Source: Paludibacteraceae bacterium (lineage in GTDB: Bacteria; Bacteroidota; Bacteroidia; Bacteroidales; Paludibacteraceae). From it: DNA of 64,000 bases. The position numbers were made by a program, and so were the translations under genes. Below, piece after piece: positions 26,238-34,357 of this stretch. The notes beneath the pieces are model-generated. The model saw only the letters and a program-made list of their open reading frames with translations, did not search any database and was not told where the DNA came from. The stretch covers positions 35,001-99,000 of the forward strand of contig JAKSKZ010000007.1 of the NCBI GenBank assembly GCA_024401475.1, written 5' to 3'. Positions within the stretch are counted from its first letter, which is position 1, and each line of letters begins with the position of its first letter.

Positions 26238-26344
26238 TTAACCATTAACTTATTGTCGATTTTCAAAGTGGGTCCCGATCTGTTTCGTGGGAGGGAAATC
26301 CAAACCAGGACCTCACTCATTTATTCTCTCAAAAGGCATAAGCC

Positions 26345-27046
26345 TTAAACCAAAACCAAACTACAGATTGCACTTAGGACATTCGCCTTATAGCCTGCAA
26401 AATCTTCCGTGTATTGCGTTTTGTCGGAAATCAACCCTTCCAATCTTTTGAATTCCACCGCGTCAAAAACATCAGGGAAAGTTTCCTTACATCTCTTAAG
26501 CGTCTCCCAAGTCTCTTCTATGCGATAGTATTTATAATCAAAGCGGACGCACATGTCCAAATGCTCCAAAAGACGACCGATTTCCAACAATGAGTATGTT
26601 TCGCCATGAACACGCTCTCTGATGCATCCCCAGAAGGCAAGCAACCAGTCGGTGATAGGTTGCAACTCAGAGATGTTCGTCTCTCTCACCTCAGCCTTGG
26701 CACGAATCAAATCGCGGCACAATTCGATGTATGAGAACGACTCCGAAAAAATATCGGCACGAAGCACAATGGCATTGTCCATCATCATTTCTATAATACT
26801 TCTCAAAGAAGTAATCTTATCAGGATCATAGAGTTGCTCCATCATTTGATAACTGGTAGTCATCTCGTTAGAGACATAGACATCCATCTTTTTCAAAAAA
26901 TCGCTGTACGGGACCTCTCCGACTGGCACGTCAATCACTTCATCGTATGCTCTGCGCATCAAGTGAAGCATCAGATAGCCTCTCTCGGCATATCTGCCCA
27001 ACCAAAATAATCTGTTTGCCTTATTGGCACTTAATATAGCGTTCAT
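26345..27046 (-). CDS. Alpha-E domain protein (DUF403)
   Basis: A 233-residue all-helical protein with the alpha-E signature at the start: LSANKANRLFWLGRYAERGYLML, including the conserved Arg-Tyr-x-Glu-Arg. It is shorter than many family members (about 300 residues). Comparative genomics ties it to the circularly permuted ATP-grasp, and it is thought to be its partner, possibly binding the peptide or carrying the substrate. Here it follows that gene by 75 bases. A function has not been demonstrated to my knowledge. Confidence 0.88.
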   Translation of the reverse strand: MNAILSANKANRLFWLGRYAERGYLMLHLMRRAYDEVIDVPVGEVPYSDFLKKMDVYVSNEMTTSYQMMEQLYDPDKITSLRSIIEMMMDNAIVLRADIFSESFSYIELCRDLIRAKAEVRETNISELQPITDWLLAFWGCIRERVHGETYSLLEIGRLLEHLDMCVRFDYKYYRIEETWETLKRCKETFPDVFDAVEFKRLEGLISDKTQYTEDFAGYKANVLSAICSLVLV

Positions 27047-27121
27047 TGTCTGTACTCTTTTAATAATTCATAAATGGGAACCTTAGTTCCTCTTTGTCTT
27101 TGTTTATCAATGCTCTAACAT

Positions 27122-28441
27122 TTATTTCTCCATCACCCAAGTGTCCTTAAAACCTCCGCCCTGGCTACTGTTCACGACAAACGAATTCGGATTACGGCTG
27201 AATCTTGTCAAGCCTGACTTCCAAACCTTCGTCTCCTTACCTGTGACGACAAATGCACGAAGGTCGCACTTGCGTGGAGAAGGATTGCCACTCTCGTCGA
27301 TAATATCCAAATCAATGAAATCAACCACCTCTTGTGCAATCCATCGGCGAGGGTCTTTAATAATCAGCTGTTTGACCTCCGCCAAACGTTCCGGAGTCAT
27401 ATCTCGGCCGAACATTACACCATACCCACCAGCTTCGGCCACATCCTTAATCACCAACTTGTGGATGTTTCGGATAATATATTCAAAATCCTCCTTAAAG
27501 AAAGGCAAGTAGGTCGGAGCATTCTCCAAGATAGGTTCCTCGCCCAAGTAATACTTCACCATTCTTGGCACGAAGTAATAGATACCTTTGTCGTCGGCCA
27601 CACCATTGCCCAAGGCATTAATAAGGCCGACTTTGCCAGCCTTGTAAGCCTCCATCAAATTGGGCACGCCCAACAAAGAACTTGGCTCGAAGGCCAACGG
27701 ATCCAAATATTCGTCAGAGACACGTCTGTAAATAGCTCCTACACGAACCTTCTGTTTATATAGACCTATGTAATAGACATTGTTGTTTTCGACAATCAAA
27801 TCGCCAGGGAAGGCTAAAATCGCTCCCGTCTTTTCAGCCAAATACGAATGCTCGAAAAAGGCTGAATTATATCGGCCAGGGGTGAGAATGCAGTTGATGC
27901 CCCTGCCATCGTTGATATAGTCCATCATCTCCTTCAACATTGCACCGTAGTTTCGGTTGTCAGAAATCAGATTGTCGCGAAAAGTCTGAGGACAAGCCTT
28001 TCTTGTCACCTTTCTGGCAATCATCGGATAAGAAGCTCCACTCGGGATACGGAGGTTGTCTTCCAAAATCAACCAACGGCCATCCTTAGCCTGAACCAAA
28101 TCGATTCCCGCAATGTGGGCATAAACGCCTTTCGAAGGAGTAATTCCCTCACACTCTGGCATATACCCCTTGCTCTCGTATGTAAACTCCTTTGGTACAA
28201 CACCATCTGCAACAATCTTTTTATCGTGATAAATATCGTAAAGGAACATGTTCAATGCCTTTACGCGTTGGATAAGCCCCTTCTCCAACATAGACCACTC
28301 ACTTGCAGATATTTTCCTGGGAATTGCATCAAAGGGAAACAACTGCTCGTTGAAAACACCATTTTTATAAACGCCGAAACGAACACCATAACGTTCCATC
28401 CACTTGTTCACAGAATCTCTTGAGGCTAACAGTTCATTCAT
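27122..28441 (-). CDS. Circularly permuted ATP-grasp protein (COG2308 type)
   Basis: A 439-residue predicted ATP-dependent carboxylate-amine ligase of the circularly permuted ATP-grasp family. Marks seen: FPFDAIPRKISASEWSMLEKG near the N-terminus, LILEDNLRIPSGASYPM (metal/ATP region), LINALGNGVADDKG, FVPRMVKYYLGEEPIL, and VIKDVAEAGGYGVMFG (glycine-rich ATP loop) followed by DLRAFVV. Members of this family are thought to form amide or peptide bonds. First gene of the operon, with a promoter-like sequence 50-80 bases upstream. The product is unknown; the downstream genes suggest it is further handled by a transglutaminase-like enzyme and a zinc hydrolase. Confidence 0.9.
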   Translation of the reverse strand: MNELLASRDSVNKWMERYGVRFGVYKNGVFNEQLFPFDAIPRKISASEWSMLEKGLIQRVKALNMFLYDIYHDKKIVADGVVPKEFTYESKGYMPECEGITPSKGVYAHIAGIDLVQAKDGRWLILEDNLRIPSGASYPMIARKVTRKACPQTFRDNLISDNRNYGAMLKEMMDYINDGRGINCILTPGRYNSAFFEHSYLAEKTGAILAFPGDLIVENNNVYYIGLYKQKVRVGAIYRRVSDEYLDPLAFEPSSLLGVPNLMEAYKAGKVGLINALGNGVADDKGIYYFVPRMVKYYLGEEPILENAPTYLPFFKEDFEYIIRNIHKLVIKDVAEAGGYGVMFGRDMTPERLAEVKQLIIKDPRRWIAQEVVDFIDLDIIDESGNPSPRKCDLRAFVVTGKETKVWKSGLTRFSRNPNSFVVNSSQGGGFKDTWVMEK

Positions 28442-28490
28442 AACAGTACAATTTTAAATTGCTTTACTAAATTCTAATCTCATCACATTG

Positions 28491-28520
28491 CAAATGTATA
28501 GCAAATAACGTTAATACAAA
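28491..28520 (-). promoter_or_regulatory. Promoter of the ATP-grasp operon
   Basis: On the minus strand, TTTG (28520-28517), 18 bases, then TACATTTG (28498-28491), close to the Bacteroidota consensus and about 50 bases before the start codon. It shares the 28442-28851 gap with the promoter of the divergent gene; nothing else is seen in that gap. Confidence 0.55.
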
Positions 28521-28700
28521 TCACTTTGTAAATTACACTACGATTTTTATTTACAAAATTTCATTCTATAAGTCATTTAAATTAACAATATGACAGTTTA
28601 TAAGTTTTATTGGCTTCCAAAATGAAATTTGTAAGCAACCTCTCCATTCGACCACCGACTCCCTGTTTGCAATAGGTATTCTTCATTTATTTCATTAACT

Positions 28701-28734
28701 TTTGGAAAAACACCAAAAAATTGCTTTATCTTTG
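28701..28734 (+). promoter_or_regulatory. Promoter of SseB-like gene
   Basis: TTTG (28701-28704), 22 bases, TATCTTTG (28727-28734), agreeing with the sigma-ABfr consensus. The leader to the ATG at 28852 is over 100 bases. Confidence 0.55.
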
Positions 28735-28851
28735 TATAAAGCTTAATTTAGGGGATTAGCCTATTCAAGGAAACATAAGCACTTCTCCAAAAAGCATTTC
28801 AAAAACTTTGCCTATCGGATTCACCGTCAGGCAACAAAAGAGAAAAAAGCA

Positions 28852-30030
28852 ATGGGTATTTTTAGCAAACTATTCAAAAAGAAAGAAGAGGAGAAAATCA
28901 ACGAACCTCAAGAAGAGACAAAGAAAGAAGAGGAGATTCAAGAGAACAAAATAGAAGAGGAAAACAACTCCTCTAATTCAGAATCAGACAACGCTCCTAA
29001 GACCGAATCCATCGAAGAAAATCCTACGGACAAAGAAAATGCACCTGCAATCGAAGAAGAGGACGCATTGACAAAGGCAAAGAAGTTAGTTGACGCAGAA
29101 GAACTGTTCATCCTCCTTTCTGTTTCAAAAGCCAACATGCTGGAAGGATTCAGCTTCCCTTACGTAGGAAATATGGGAGAGGGCAAGCTAACCCTGTACT
29201 TATTCTCGACTTACGAACTTGCAAAGCAATTTGTCTTAGGTAGCGATTATGAGGTCTTGGATGGCATCTACCCTATCGGCAAATTGGATAAAAAAGACCA
29301 GTTCAGCACACTCATCAATACACTCATCATCTCTAAGAAAATCATGAACGTCAGCCATTTCGACATCGACGGAAAGGCAAGCTACGACATCGCCGAGTTC
29401 CTTGAGATGAACGACGTGAAAGAGTATCAAGTGAAGATTCACCTCACCAACCAAGAAGCAGAACAAGCAAAGGCAAACAACGGCCAAAACCCTCCGCAAG
29501 TGCCAAGACGATTCAACCCTTTACAAATCGTCGATTTCGTCAACAAGTTTATTATTCCAGAGGAGAGAAGAAAAGTCCTACTCGACTCCCTCTTCGTCAA
29601 GGAAGGCCAAAAGAAGGAAGATTGCCTCAAGACTTACATGGAACACCAAACATTGACAGAAAACTGTTTTATGTTAACTGTTCTATACTTCAACTATATG
29701 CCTCAAGCTGAGAAGCAAAACAAGGAGGATGACTTGAAATACTTTGCCGAGATTCGTCGCATCCTATCCATGGTCATCTGGTTGAAACTCAAAGCCGAGA
29801 CGAAACTTTATACGCTTGTTGACCTTCAGACCAAACAACCTATCATCCACAACAAGAGCATGTGCGTTCTCTACACCGACCGATTCAAATACATTCAAGG
29901 CAACTGCGAATATAAGGAATTGGCTGGATGCGAAGAGATCAAGAAATACATTGCCGACCTCAACCTCGAGGCCGTGGTAGTGGACGGAATCACTTCAACT
30001 GCTGTGATTGAAGCTGCAAACTGCATCTAA
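28852..30030 (+). CDS. SseB-like cytoplasmic protein with charged N-terminus
   Basis: A 392-residue protein. The first 75 residues are Lys/Glu-rich, low complexity and probably disordered (IFSKLFKKKEEEK then many Glu/Asn). From about residue 80 a mixed alpha/beta region (AEELFILLSVSKAN ... FSFPYVGNMGEGKLTLYLFSTYELAKQF) resembles the SseB N-terminal domain family, whose members occur in uncharacterised stress or secretion-linked proteins. The last half is helical with a final beta region. No signal peptide. Identity is tentative. Single gene, with a bidirectional terminator downstream. Confidence 0.6.
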   Translation: MGIFSKLFKKKEEEKINEPQEETKKEEEIQENKIEEENNSSNSESDNAPKTESIEENPTDKENAPAIEEEDALTKAKKLVDAEELFILLSVSKANMLEGFSFPYVGNMGEGKLTLYLFSTYELAKQFVLGSDYEVLDGIYPIGKLDKKDQFSTLINTLIISKKIMNVSHFDIDGKASYDIAEFLEMNDVKEYQVKIHLTNQEAEQAKANNGQNPPQVPRRFNPLQIVDFVNKFIIPEERRKVLLDSLFVKEGQKKEDCLKTYMEHQTLTENCFMLTVLYFNYMPQAEKQNKEDDLKYFAEIRRILSMVIWLKLKAETKLYTLVDLQTKQPIIHNKSMCVLYTDRFKYIQGNCEYKELAGCEEIKKYIADLNLEAVVVDGITSTAVIEAANCI

Positions 30031-30051
30031 AGAAAACAATTTTTTCATACA

Positions 30052-30086
30052 AAAAGCCCATTTGAACATCCTTCAAATGGGCTTTT
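30052..30086. terminator. Bidirectional terminator
   Basis: Perfect stem AAAAGCCCATTTGAA / TTCAAATGGGCTTTT with a 5-base loop, usable from both strands, between the convergent SseB-like and esterase genes. Confidence 0.9.
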
Positions 30087-30092
30087 ACTTTA

Positions 30093-31286
30093 TCACTTAA
30101 ACAACTGCGGAACAAAATTCACCAAATAGGTTCGCCAATTTTTCCATATGTGTCCATCCTCCGTCTCAAAATATCTGTACGGACATTTGTTTTTGTCCAA
30201 GAACGAACGAAACTCCATATTCTCCTTATACAAAAAATCATCCTTGCCTATGGCTATCCAATAAAGGGCCGGTTTCTTTGAAAACTGTGTTCTAATCTTA
30301 TCCTCACAACGTTCATAAACAGGAGAATCCTTACGCCCTTTGAAGCGTGCCGAAGCAGAGAACAACCCCACATAATTAAACATGTCAGGATACTCCTTCG
30401 AAATCTGCATGGAATGGAAGCCTCCCATCGAAAGACCAGCAATGGCACGACCACCTTTTTTCTTTTCTGTTCGATACGCTTTGTCAATAAACTCAACAAT
30501 GCCTGGGAAGGATTGTTCGTATGAACCGTCAGTGGTACGAGGCAACTCTATCGTTGGCGTCACAAAACCTTCCGGAGAGAAGCCTGCCGCAGCCTGCTGA
30601 TCCATATTTCCGTTAGGCATCACCACAATCATCGGCTTCGCCTTGCCCTGGGCAATAAGATTGTCAAGAATCTGAGCAACACGACCAAGTGTTATCCAAG
30701 CCTCCTCATCACCGCCCATGCCATGCAAAAGATAAAGTACAGGATAACGACCTTTGCCCAATTCATAACCCGCCGGCGTATAGACCGTCAAGCGACGATC
30801 CTTGCCCAAAACATTGCAATGATACCACACTCGTGAGACCGAACCATGAGGCACATCGTTCACTTTATAACACGAGCTCGCTTCTCCATCCACCAAGAAG
30901 ATATTGCTCATCGTCACCACATCGCGCGTTGTATAGACGTTTGACGGGTCCGTCATTTTCAATCCATCAACAATAAACGAATAACTATACAATTCTGGAG
31001 ACAAAGGGTTGGACGTAGTATACTCCCAAATGCCGTTCTCCCCCTCCACAAGTTCAGCTTTACCTGGCACCTCGTTTTTTTGTTTTCCTTTAAACACAAT
31101 CTCTTTAGGCAAGAAATCACCTGTCACCTCCACTCTCGACGCCTTGGGAGCTTTCATCCTAAACGTAACCGTCTTATCCTCATTCACTTCTGGAGAAGTG
31201 GTGGGTGTTTTCCACCACAAAGCCTCTTGCGCACTTGCTTGCAATAGGCAGCAAGCAGAGACTAAACATAGAATTTGTTTTTTCAT
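30093..31286 (-). CDS. Secreted CE1-type esterase with N-terminal E-set domain
   Basis: A 397-residue exported esterase; start at 31286 gives the signal peptide MKKQILCLVSACCLLQASA. Residues about 25-130 form an early-set Ig-like (CBM48/E-set) domain (TVTFRMKAPKASRVEVTGDF). The esterase domain follows, with the oxyanion HGMGGDEEAW segment, the nucleophile Ser in GLSMGGFHS, and His in EDGHIWKNW near the C-terminus. This build is common in ferulic/acetyl xylan esterases and IroE-like enzymes of Bacteroidota. With the GH51 and GH43 enzymes it would help to deacylate xylan. Single gene. Confidence 0.88.
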   Translation of the reverse strand: MKKQILCLVSACCLLQASAQEALWWKTPTTSPEVNEDKTVTFRMKAPKASRVEVTGDFLPKEIVFKGKQKNEVPGKAELVEGENGIWEYTTSNPLSPELYSYSFIVDGLKMTDPSNVYTTRDVVTMSNIFLVDGEASSCYKVNDVPHGSVSRVWYHCNVLGKDRRLTVYTPAGYELGKGRYPVLYLLHGMGGDEEAWITLGRVAQILDNLIAQGKAKPMIVVMPNGNMDQQAAAGFSPEGFVTPTIELPRTTDGSYEQSFPGIVEFIDKAYRTEKKKGGRAIAGLSMGGFHSMQISKEYPDMFNYVGLFSASARFKGRKDSPVYERCEDKIRTQFSKKPALYWIAIGKDDFLYKENMEFRSFLDKNKCPYRYFETEDGHIWKNWRTYLVNFVPQLFK

Positions 31287-31397
31287 GACACCATAATTTA
31301 AAACTATACAAATATACAAGAACCAGCCTCAATCAATCGACGGTTTCTAAATTTTTTCACGACAATACCTCCCACTCTCCCTTTCAAACTTTATCGC

Positions 31398-31405
31398 TAT
31401 CTTTG
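31398..31405 (+). promoter_or_regulatory. -7 box upstream of radical SAM gene
   Basis: TATCTTTG lies 20 bases upstream of the ATG at 31426 and matches TAnnTTTG; no convincing -33 box. Confidence 0.35.
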
Positions 31406-31425
31406 CAACAAACATTTTCGTAACG

Positions 31426-32427
31426 ATGAAACACTCCAACATTCCCATATTCATCCCCGAATTGGCTTGCCCTCACCAATGTATATTTTGCAACCAAGCT
31501 AAAATCAGCGGACAGCAAGACATTCCTCAGCCCGACGACATTCCCAACATCATCGACACACATCTTGCCACGATGAACGACGGGCGCGAAATAGAGGTGG
31601 CTTTCTTCGGAGGTTCCTTCACCGGCATTCCACTCGATTTGCAAGAACGCTATTTGCAAAAGGCCAACACCTACTTGCAAAAGGGAGTTATCGGAGGCAT
31701 TCGTCTATCCACCCGTCCAGACTACATCAACGAGAAGGTAATCGAACTGCTGAAACGATATGGTGTTACGACAATTGAATTGGGCGCCCAATCAACCAAC
31801 GACGATGTCCTTCTGGCTTCGGGACGAGGCCATAAAAGCGAGGCCATCAGGCATGCCAGCGAAATGATTTTGGAGAATGGCTTCCATTTGGGACTACAGA
31901 TGATGATAGGCCTTCCACACGACACCTACGAGCGTTCGCGTCAAACCGTAGAGGATATCATTGCTTTAGGGGCAGACAACACTCGCATCTACCCTACGCT
32001 CGTGATCAAAGGCACCCAACTCGCAAAACTCCACGAGACAGGCAAATACAAACCACTTTGCTTAGAAGAAGCCGTTCGATGGGCTAAAGATTTCTACTTG
32101 AGATTTGAATCGGCAGGCGTAACAATCTTGCGTGTCGGACTGCACGCTTCGGAAGAGTTGACTCCCGAAAAATCATTGATAGACGGCCCTTACCACAAAT
32201 CGTTCAAAGAGTTGATGATGACCGAAATATGGAGAGAGATACTCATCCGACAACTCGCTAACAAAAAGGGGGATTGCCTTACGTTAGAAGTCCACCCTTC
32301 GCAAATCAACTTCGTCTGGGGCTATGCAGGAAAAAACAAAGAGCTGTTCACCGAAAGAAATTTAGACATGAAAATCATTGGCAACAAATCTCTCGAGAAA
32401 TATGAAATCAAGGTTAGCCATCGTTGA
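31426..32427 (+). CDS. Elp3/COG1243-like radical SAM protein
   Basis: A 333-residue radical SAM enzyme. The cluster-binding cysteines are C15, C19 and C22 (ACPHQCIFCNQ). Next come VAFFGGSFTGIP (SAM-binding GGSFT) and STRPDYIN, with IELGAQSTNDDVL and LQMMIGLPHDT in the barrel. These motifs group it with Elp3-type and YtqA/TIGR01212-like proteins, but it is shorter than Elp3 and lacks the acetyltransferase domain. Probable function is modification of RNA or a coenzyme; the substrate is not identified. The stop overlaps the following gene, so the two are probably co-transcribed. Confidence 0.85.
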   Translation: MKHSNIPIFIPELACPHQCIFCNQAKISGQQDIPQPDDIPNIIDTHLATMNDGREIEVAFFGGSFTGIPLDLQERYLQKANTYLQKGVIGGIRLSTRPDYINEKVIELLKRYGVTTIELGAQSTNDDVLLASGRGHKSEAIRHASEMILENGFHLGLQMMIGLPHDTYERSRQTVEDIIALGADNTRIYPTLVIKGTQLAKLHETGKYKPLCLEEAVRWAKDFYLRFESAGVTILRVGLHASEELTPEKSLIDGPYHKSFKELMMTEIWREILIRQLANKKGDCLTLEVHPSQINFVWGYAGKNKELFTERNLDMKIIGNKSLEKYEIKVSHR

Positions 32428-33103
32428 TGCACGCTGCGAAAAACAGATCATCAACCGACTTCACGAATATGCAGAAGAGGTTTTCCTATTCCGCACTGAA
32501 GGCATTACATACGAATCCGTCTCGTGCCACCCCGACATCTTCATTTTCCAAGAGAGCAATCATCTCATCGTTGCTCCCAACGCTCCCGCCTCATTGATTG
32601 AGACGTTGACCCGATTGAACATCCGATTTGAGACTGGCATTTCCAACATCGGCTCCCAACTATCCGACTCCTGCTTCTACAACTGCATTGCCACGACGGA
32701 CCACCTCTTTCATCGCAAAGGCTATACCGACGAAAGCATTCAAAAATATGCACAAAGCAAGACGTTTATTCCTCTGCCTCAATCCTACACTCGCTGCTCC
32801 ATGCTGGCCTTGAACGAAAAGTGCTTTATCACGTCCGACGCAGGCATCGACAAACAACTACGGGCAAACGGATTTGAAACGGTTCTATTCTCGCCCAACG
32901 AAATACAGATAGCCGTCCACAAACATGGATTTTTAGGAGGAACGTGCGGGCGCTCAGACGACAAAATTCTATTCTTGGGCAATCCCCTATTACATCAAGA
33001 CGGAGATAAATTGTGCCACTTCATCGAAATGAACGGACTGGAGGTTGTCTCACTTTGCAACAGCCTTCTCTACGACGGCGGCGGCATTTTCTTCCTTCCT
33101 TAA
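32402..33103 (+). CDS. DUF6873 (GME-fold) family protein
   Basis: Reading begins at the ATG 32402 (MKSRLAIVDARCEKQ), giving 233 residues and a 26-base overlap with the radical SAM gene; a start at 32378 is possible. The sequence fits the DUF6873 family, related to the five-bladed guanidine-modifying enzyme fold: PDIFIFQES, SNIGSQLSDSCFYNCIAT, YTRCSMLALNEKCFITSD, FLGGTCGRSDDKILFLGNP and a C-terminal LLYDGGGIFFLP. Cys residues are conserved in those segments, but a catalytic role is not proven. It is co-transcribed with the radical SAM gene. Confidence 0.75.
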   Translation: MKSRLAIVDARCEKQIINRLHEYAEEVFLFRTEGITYESVSCHPDIFIFQESNHLIVAPNAPASLIETLTRLNIRFETGISNIGSQLSDSCFYNCIATTDHLFHRKGYTDESIQKYAQSKTFIPLPQSYTRCSMLALNEKCFITSDAGIDKQLRANGFETVLFSPNEIQIAVHKHGFLGGTCGRSDDKILFLGNPLLHQDGDKLCHFIEMNGLEVVSLCNSLLYDGGGIFFLP

Positions 33104-33308
33104 AAAGAAGGACAAGTAGGCAGAAAAACAACTGACAAAAAGATAGAATACAAGACAATCAGTCACCATATCCCAAAAACTAAAACGCAAGAACAGATTG
33201 GTTCGCTATTTGTAAATTCAACAGCGAGCTGTCCAGCTATATTTTATAACCGAACGACTCATATTAATAAAAAAAGACGTGTAAATCGCCATTGTCTAAT
33301 TTATTTTT

Positions 33309-33314
33309 AGGAGG
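33309..33314 (+). promoter_or_regulatory. Strong Shine-Dalgarno of a small gene
   Basis: AGGAGG seven bases before the ATG at 33322. A perfect Shine-Dalgarno is exceptional here; the other genes in this window lack one. This decides the existence of the small reading frame. Confidence 0.7.
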
Positions 33315-33321
33315 AAAAAAA

Positions 33322-33438
33322 ATGGGCGCAGCAGGCAACAAGAAACCCAAAGGAGCAAAAACAGGAAAACATGCTCCAGCGTATGCTGTTGAAGAAGCGA
33401 AAAGTTCAGCAGCCAACAACAACAAAAAGAAGAAATAA
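33322..33438 (+). CDS. Small basic protein (38 residues)
   Basis: Encodes a 38-residue Lys/Ala/Asn-rich peptide beginning MGAAGNKKPKGAKTGKH and ending in four lysines, with ten lysines in all. No signal peptide or membrane segment; probably disordered. It is supported by the perfect AGGAGG seven bases upstream and by a strong hairpin 19 bases after its stop. The composition suits a nucleic-acid or ribosome-binding peptide, but no family is recognised. Confidence 0.65.
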   Translation: MGAAGNKKPKGAKTGKHAPAYAVEEAKSSAANNNKKKK

Positions 33439-33456
33439 CAGTTTCTTCTCATTCTT

Positions 33457-33495
33457 AGAAGGGAGGACGAATTCGGAGCTCTCCCTTCTGATTTC
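33457..33495 (+). terminator. Terminator of the small gene
   Basis: Stem AGAAGGGAG / CTCCCTTCT with a 15-base loop, followed by GATTTCG; the T-run is weak. Confidence 0.55.
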
Positions 33496-33675
33496 GTTAA
33501 TTTATTTAGGAATTAAGAACAAATTAATAGAATTCGACCTTTTAAATTTTCAAAAAAAATCTTCGCTTATCTCATTTTATTGACTATTTTCGCAAGCGGA
33601 AAGAGAAATATACAATTCGACATCTAAACAAAGCGTCAAAAAACGCTTTTTTCGAGAACCCTTAAATTAATACTT

Positions 33676-34056
33676 ATGGCAGAAAAAACTAGATATTCAG
33701 ATGCTGAACTCGAGGAGTTCAAAACCATCATACTTGAAAAGTTAGAAGTCGCTCAAAGAGACTACGAGCTTTTGAAAGCCAGCCTAACGAACATGGACGG
33801 TAACGACATCAGCGACACATCTCCGACATTCAAAGTTTTGGAGGAAGGAGCCACAACGATGACAAAAGAAGAGGCTGGAAGATTGGCTCAAAGACAAATG
33901 AAGTTCATCCAACATTTGCAATCTGCTCTCATCCGTATAGAAAACAAGACGTATGGCATTTGTAGAGAGACCGGCAAATTGATTCCAAAAGAACGTCTTA
34001 GAGTCGTGCCCCACGCAACGCTTTGCATCGACGCAAAAAAACAAGGCGTAAAATAA
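33676..34056 (+). CDS. DksA/TraR family protein with degenerate zinc finger
   Basis: A 126-residue protein with a coiled-coil N-terminus and a C-terminal finger region. Of the usual four cysteines, only two remain: in YGICRETGKLIPKERL and ATLCIDAKK, so the zinc site is lost, as is common in Bacteroidota members. DksA-type proteins bind the RNA polymerase secondary channel and adjust transcription with ppGpp. Here the acidic tip is in the segment TNMDGNDISDTSP. It lies upstream of lspA with a hairpin between, an arrangement seen in Bacteroidota. Confidence 0.85.
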   Translation: MAEKTRYSDAELEEFKTIILEKLEVAQRDYELLKASLTNMDGNDISDTSPTFKVLEEGATTMTKEEAGRLAQRQMKFIQHLQSALIRIENKTYGICRETGKLIPKERLRVVPHATLCIDAKKQGVK

Positions 34057-34108
34057 GACAAGAATAAAGACCAATTGAAGGCTACTTGAACAGAAGCCTC
34101 ATTATTTT

Positions 34109-34139
34109 TTTGAAAATCAAATCGGCAGATGTATCTTTG
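34109..34139 (+). promoter_or_regulatory. lspA promoter
   Basis: TTTG (34109-34112), exactly 19 bases, TATCTTTG (34132-34139): a perfect match to the Bacteroidota consensus. Its -7 box lies in the loop of the hairpin at 34121-34150, so the terminator of the upstream gene and the promoter of lspA share sequence. Confidence 0.7.
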
Positions 34140-34154
34140 CACCTGCCGATTTTT
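34121..34154 (+). terminator. Terminator of the DksA-like gene
   Basis: Stem ATCGGCAG / CTGCCGAT with a 14-base loop and a TTTTT tail. The loop contains the lspA -7 box. Confidence 0.65.
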
Positions 34155-34157
34155 ATA

Positions 34158-34349
34158 GGTGACCTCTATAAATTGATTTCGAGGGATTTTTTGATTTTTT
34201 TGAGCAGGCTGCGGAAGGAAGGAGCAGTGCGAGCACTTTGACTGACTGACAAACAGCAAGATGCCCCCAAAAATCAAAAAACACAGAAAACTTTATAAAG
34301 AATCACTTATTACTAAAAATTTGAAAACGGTGAATTTATAAAAGTCACC
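34158..34349 (+). mobile_element. MITE-like element, copy 2 (in the lspA leader)
   Basis: 192 bp with terminal inverted repeats GGTGACCTCTATAAATTGA and, on the other strand from the right end, GGTGACTTTTATAAATTCA. The flanks are TATA on both sides. The interior has an AGTGC..GCACT hairpin and no gene. It aligns with copy 1 at 3524-3707. It lies between the lspA promoter and its start codon (34358), so the lspA mRNA would carry the whole element as leader. Confidence 0.75.
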
Positions 34350-34357
34350 TATATATT

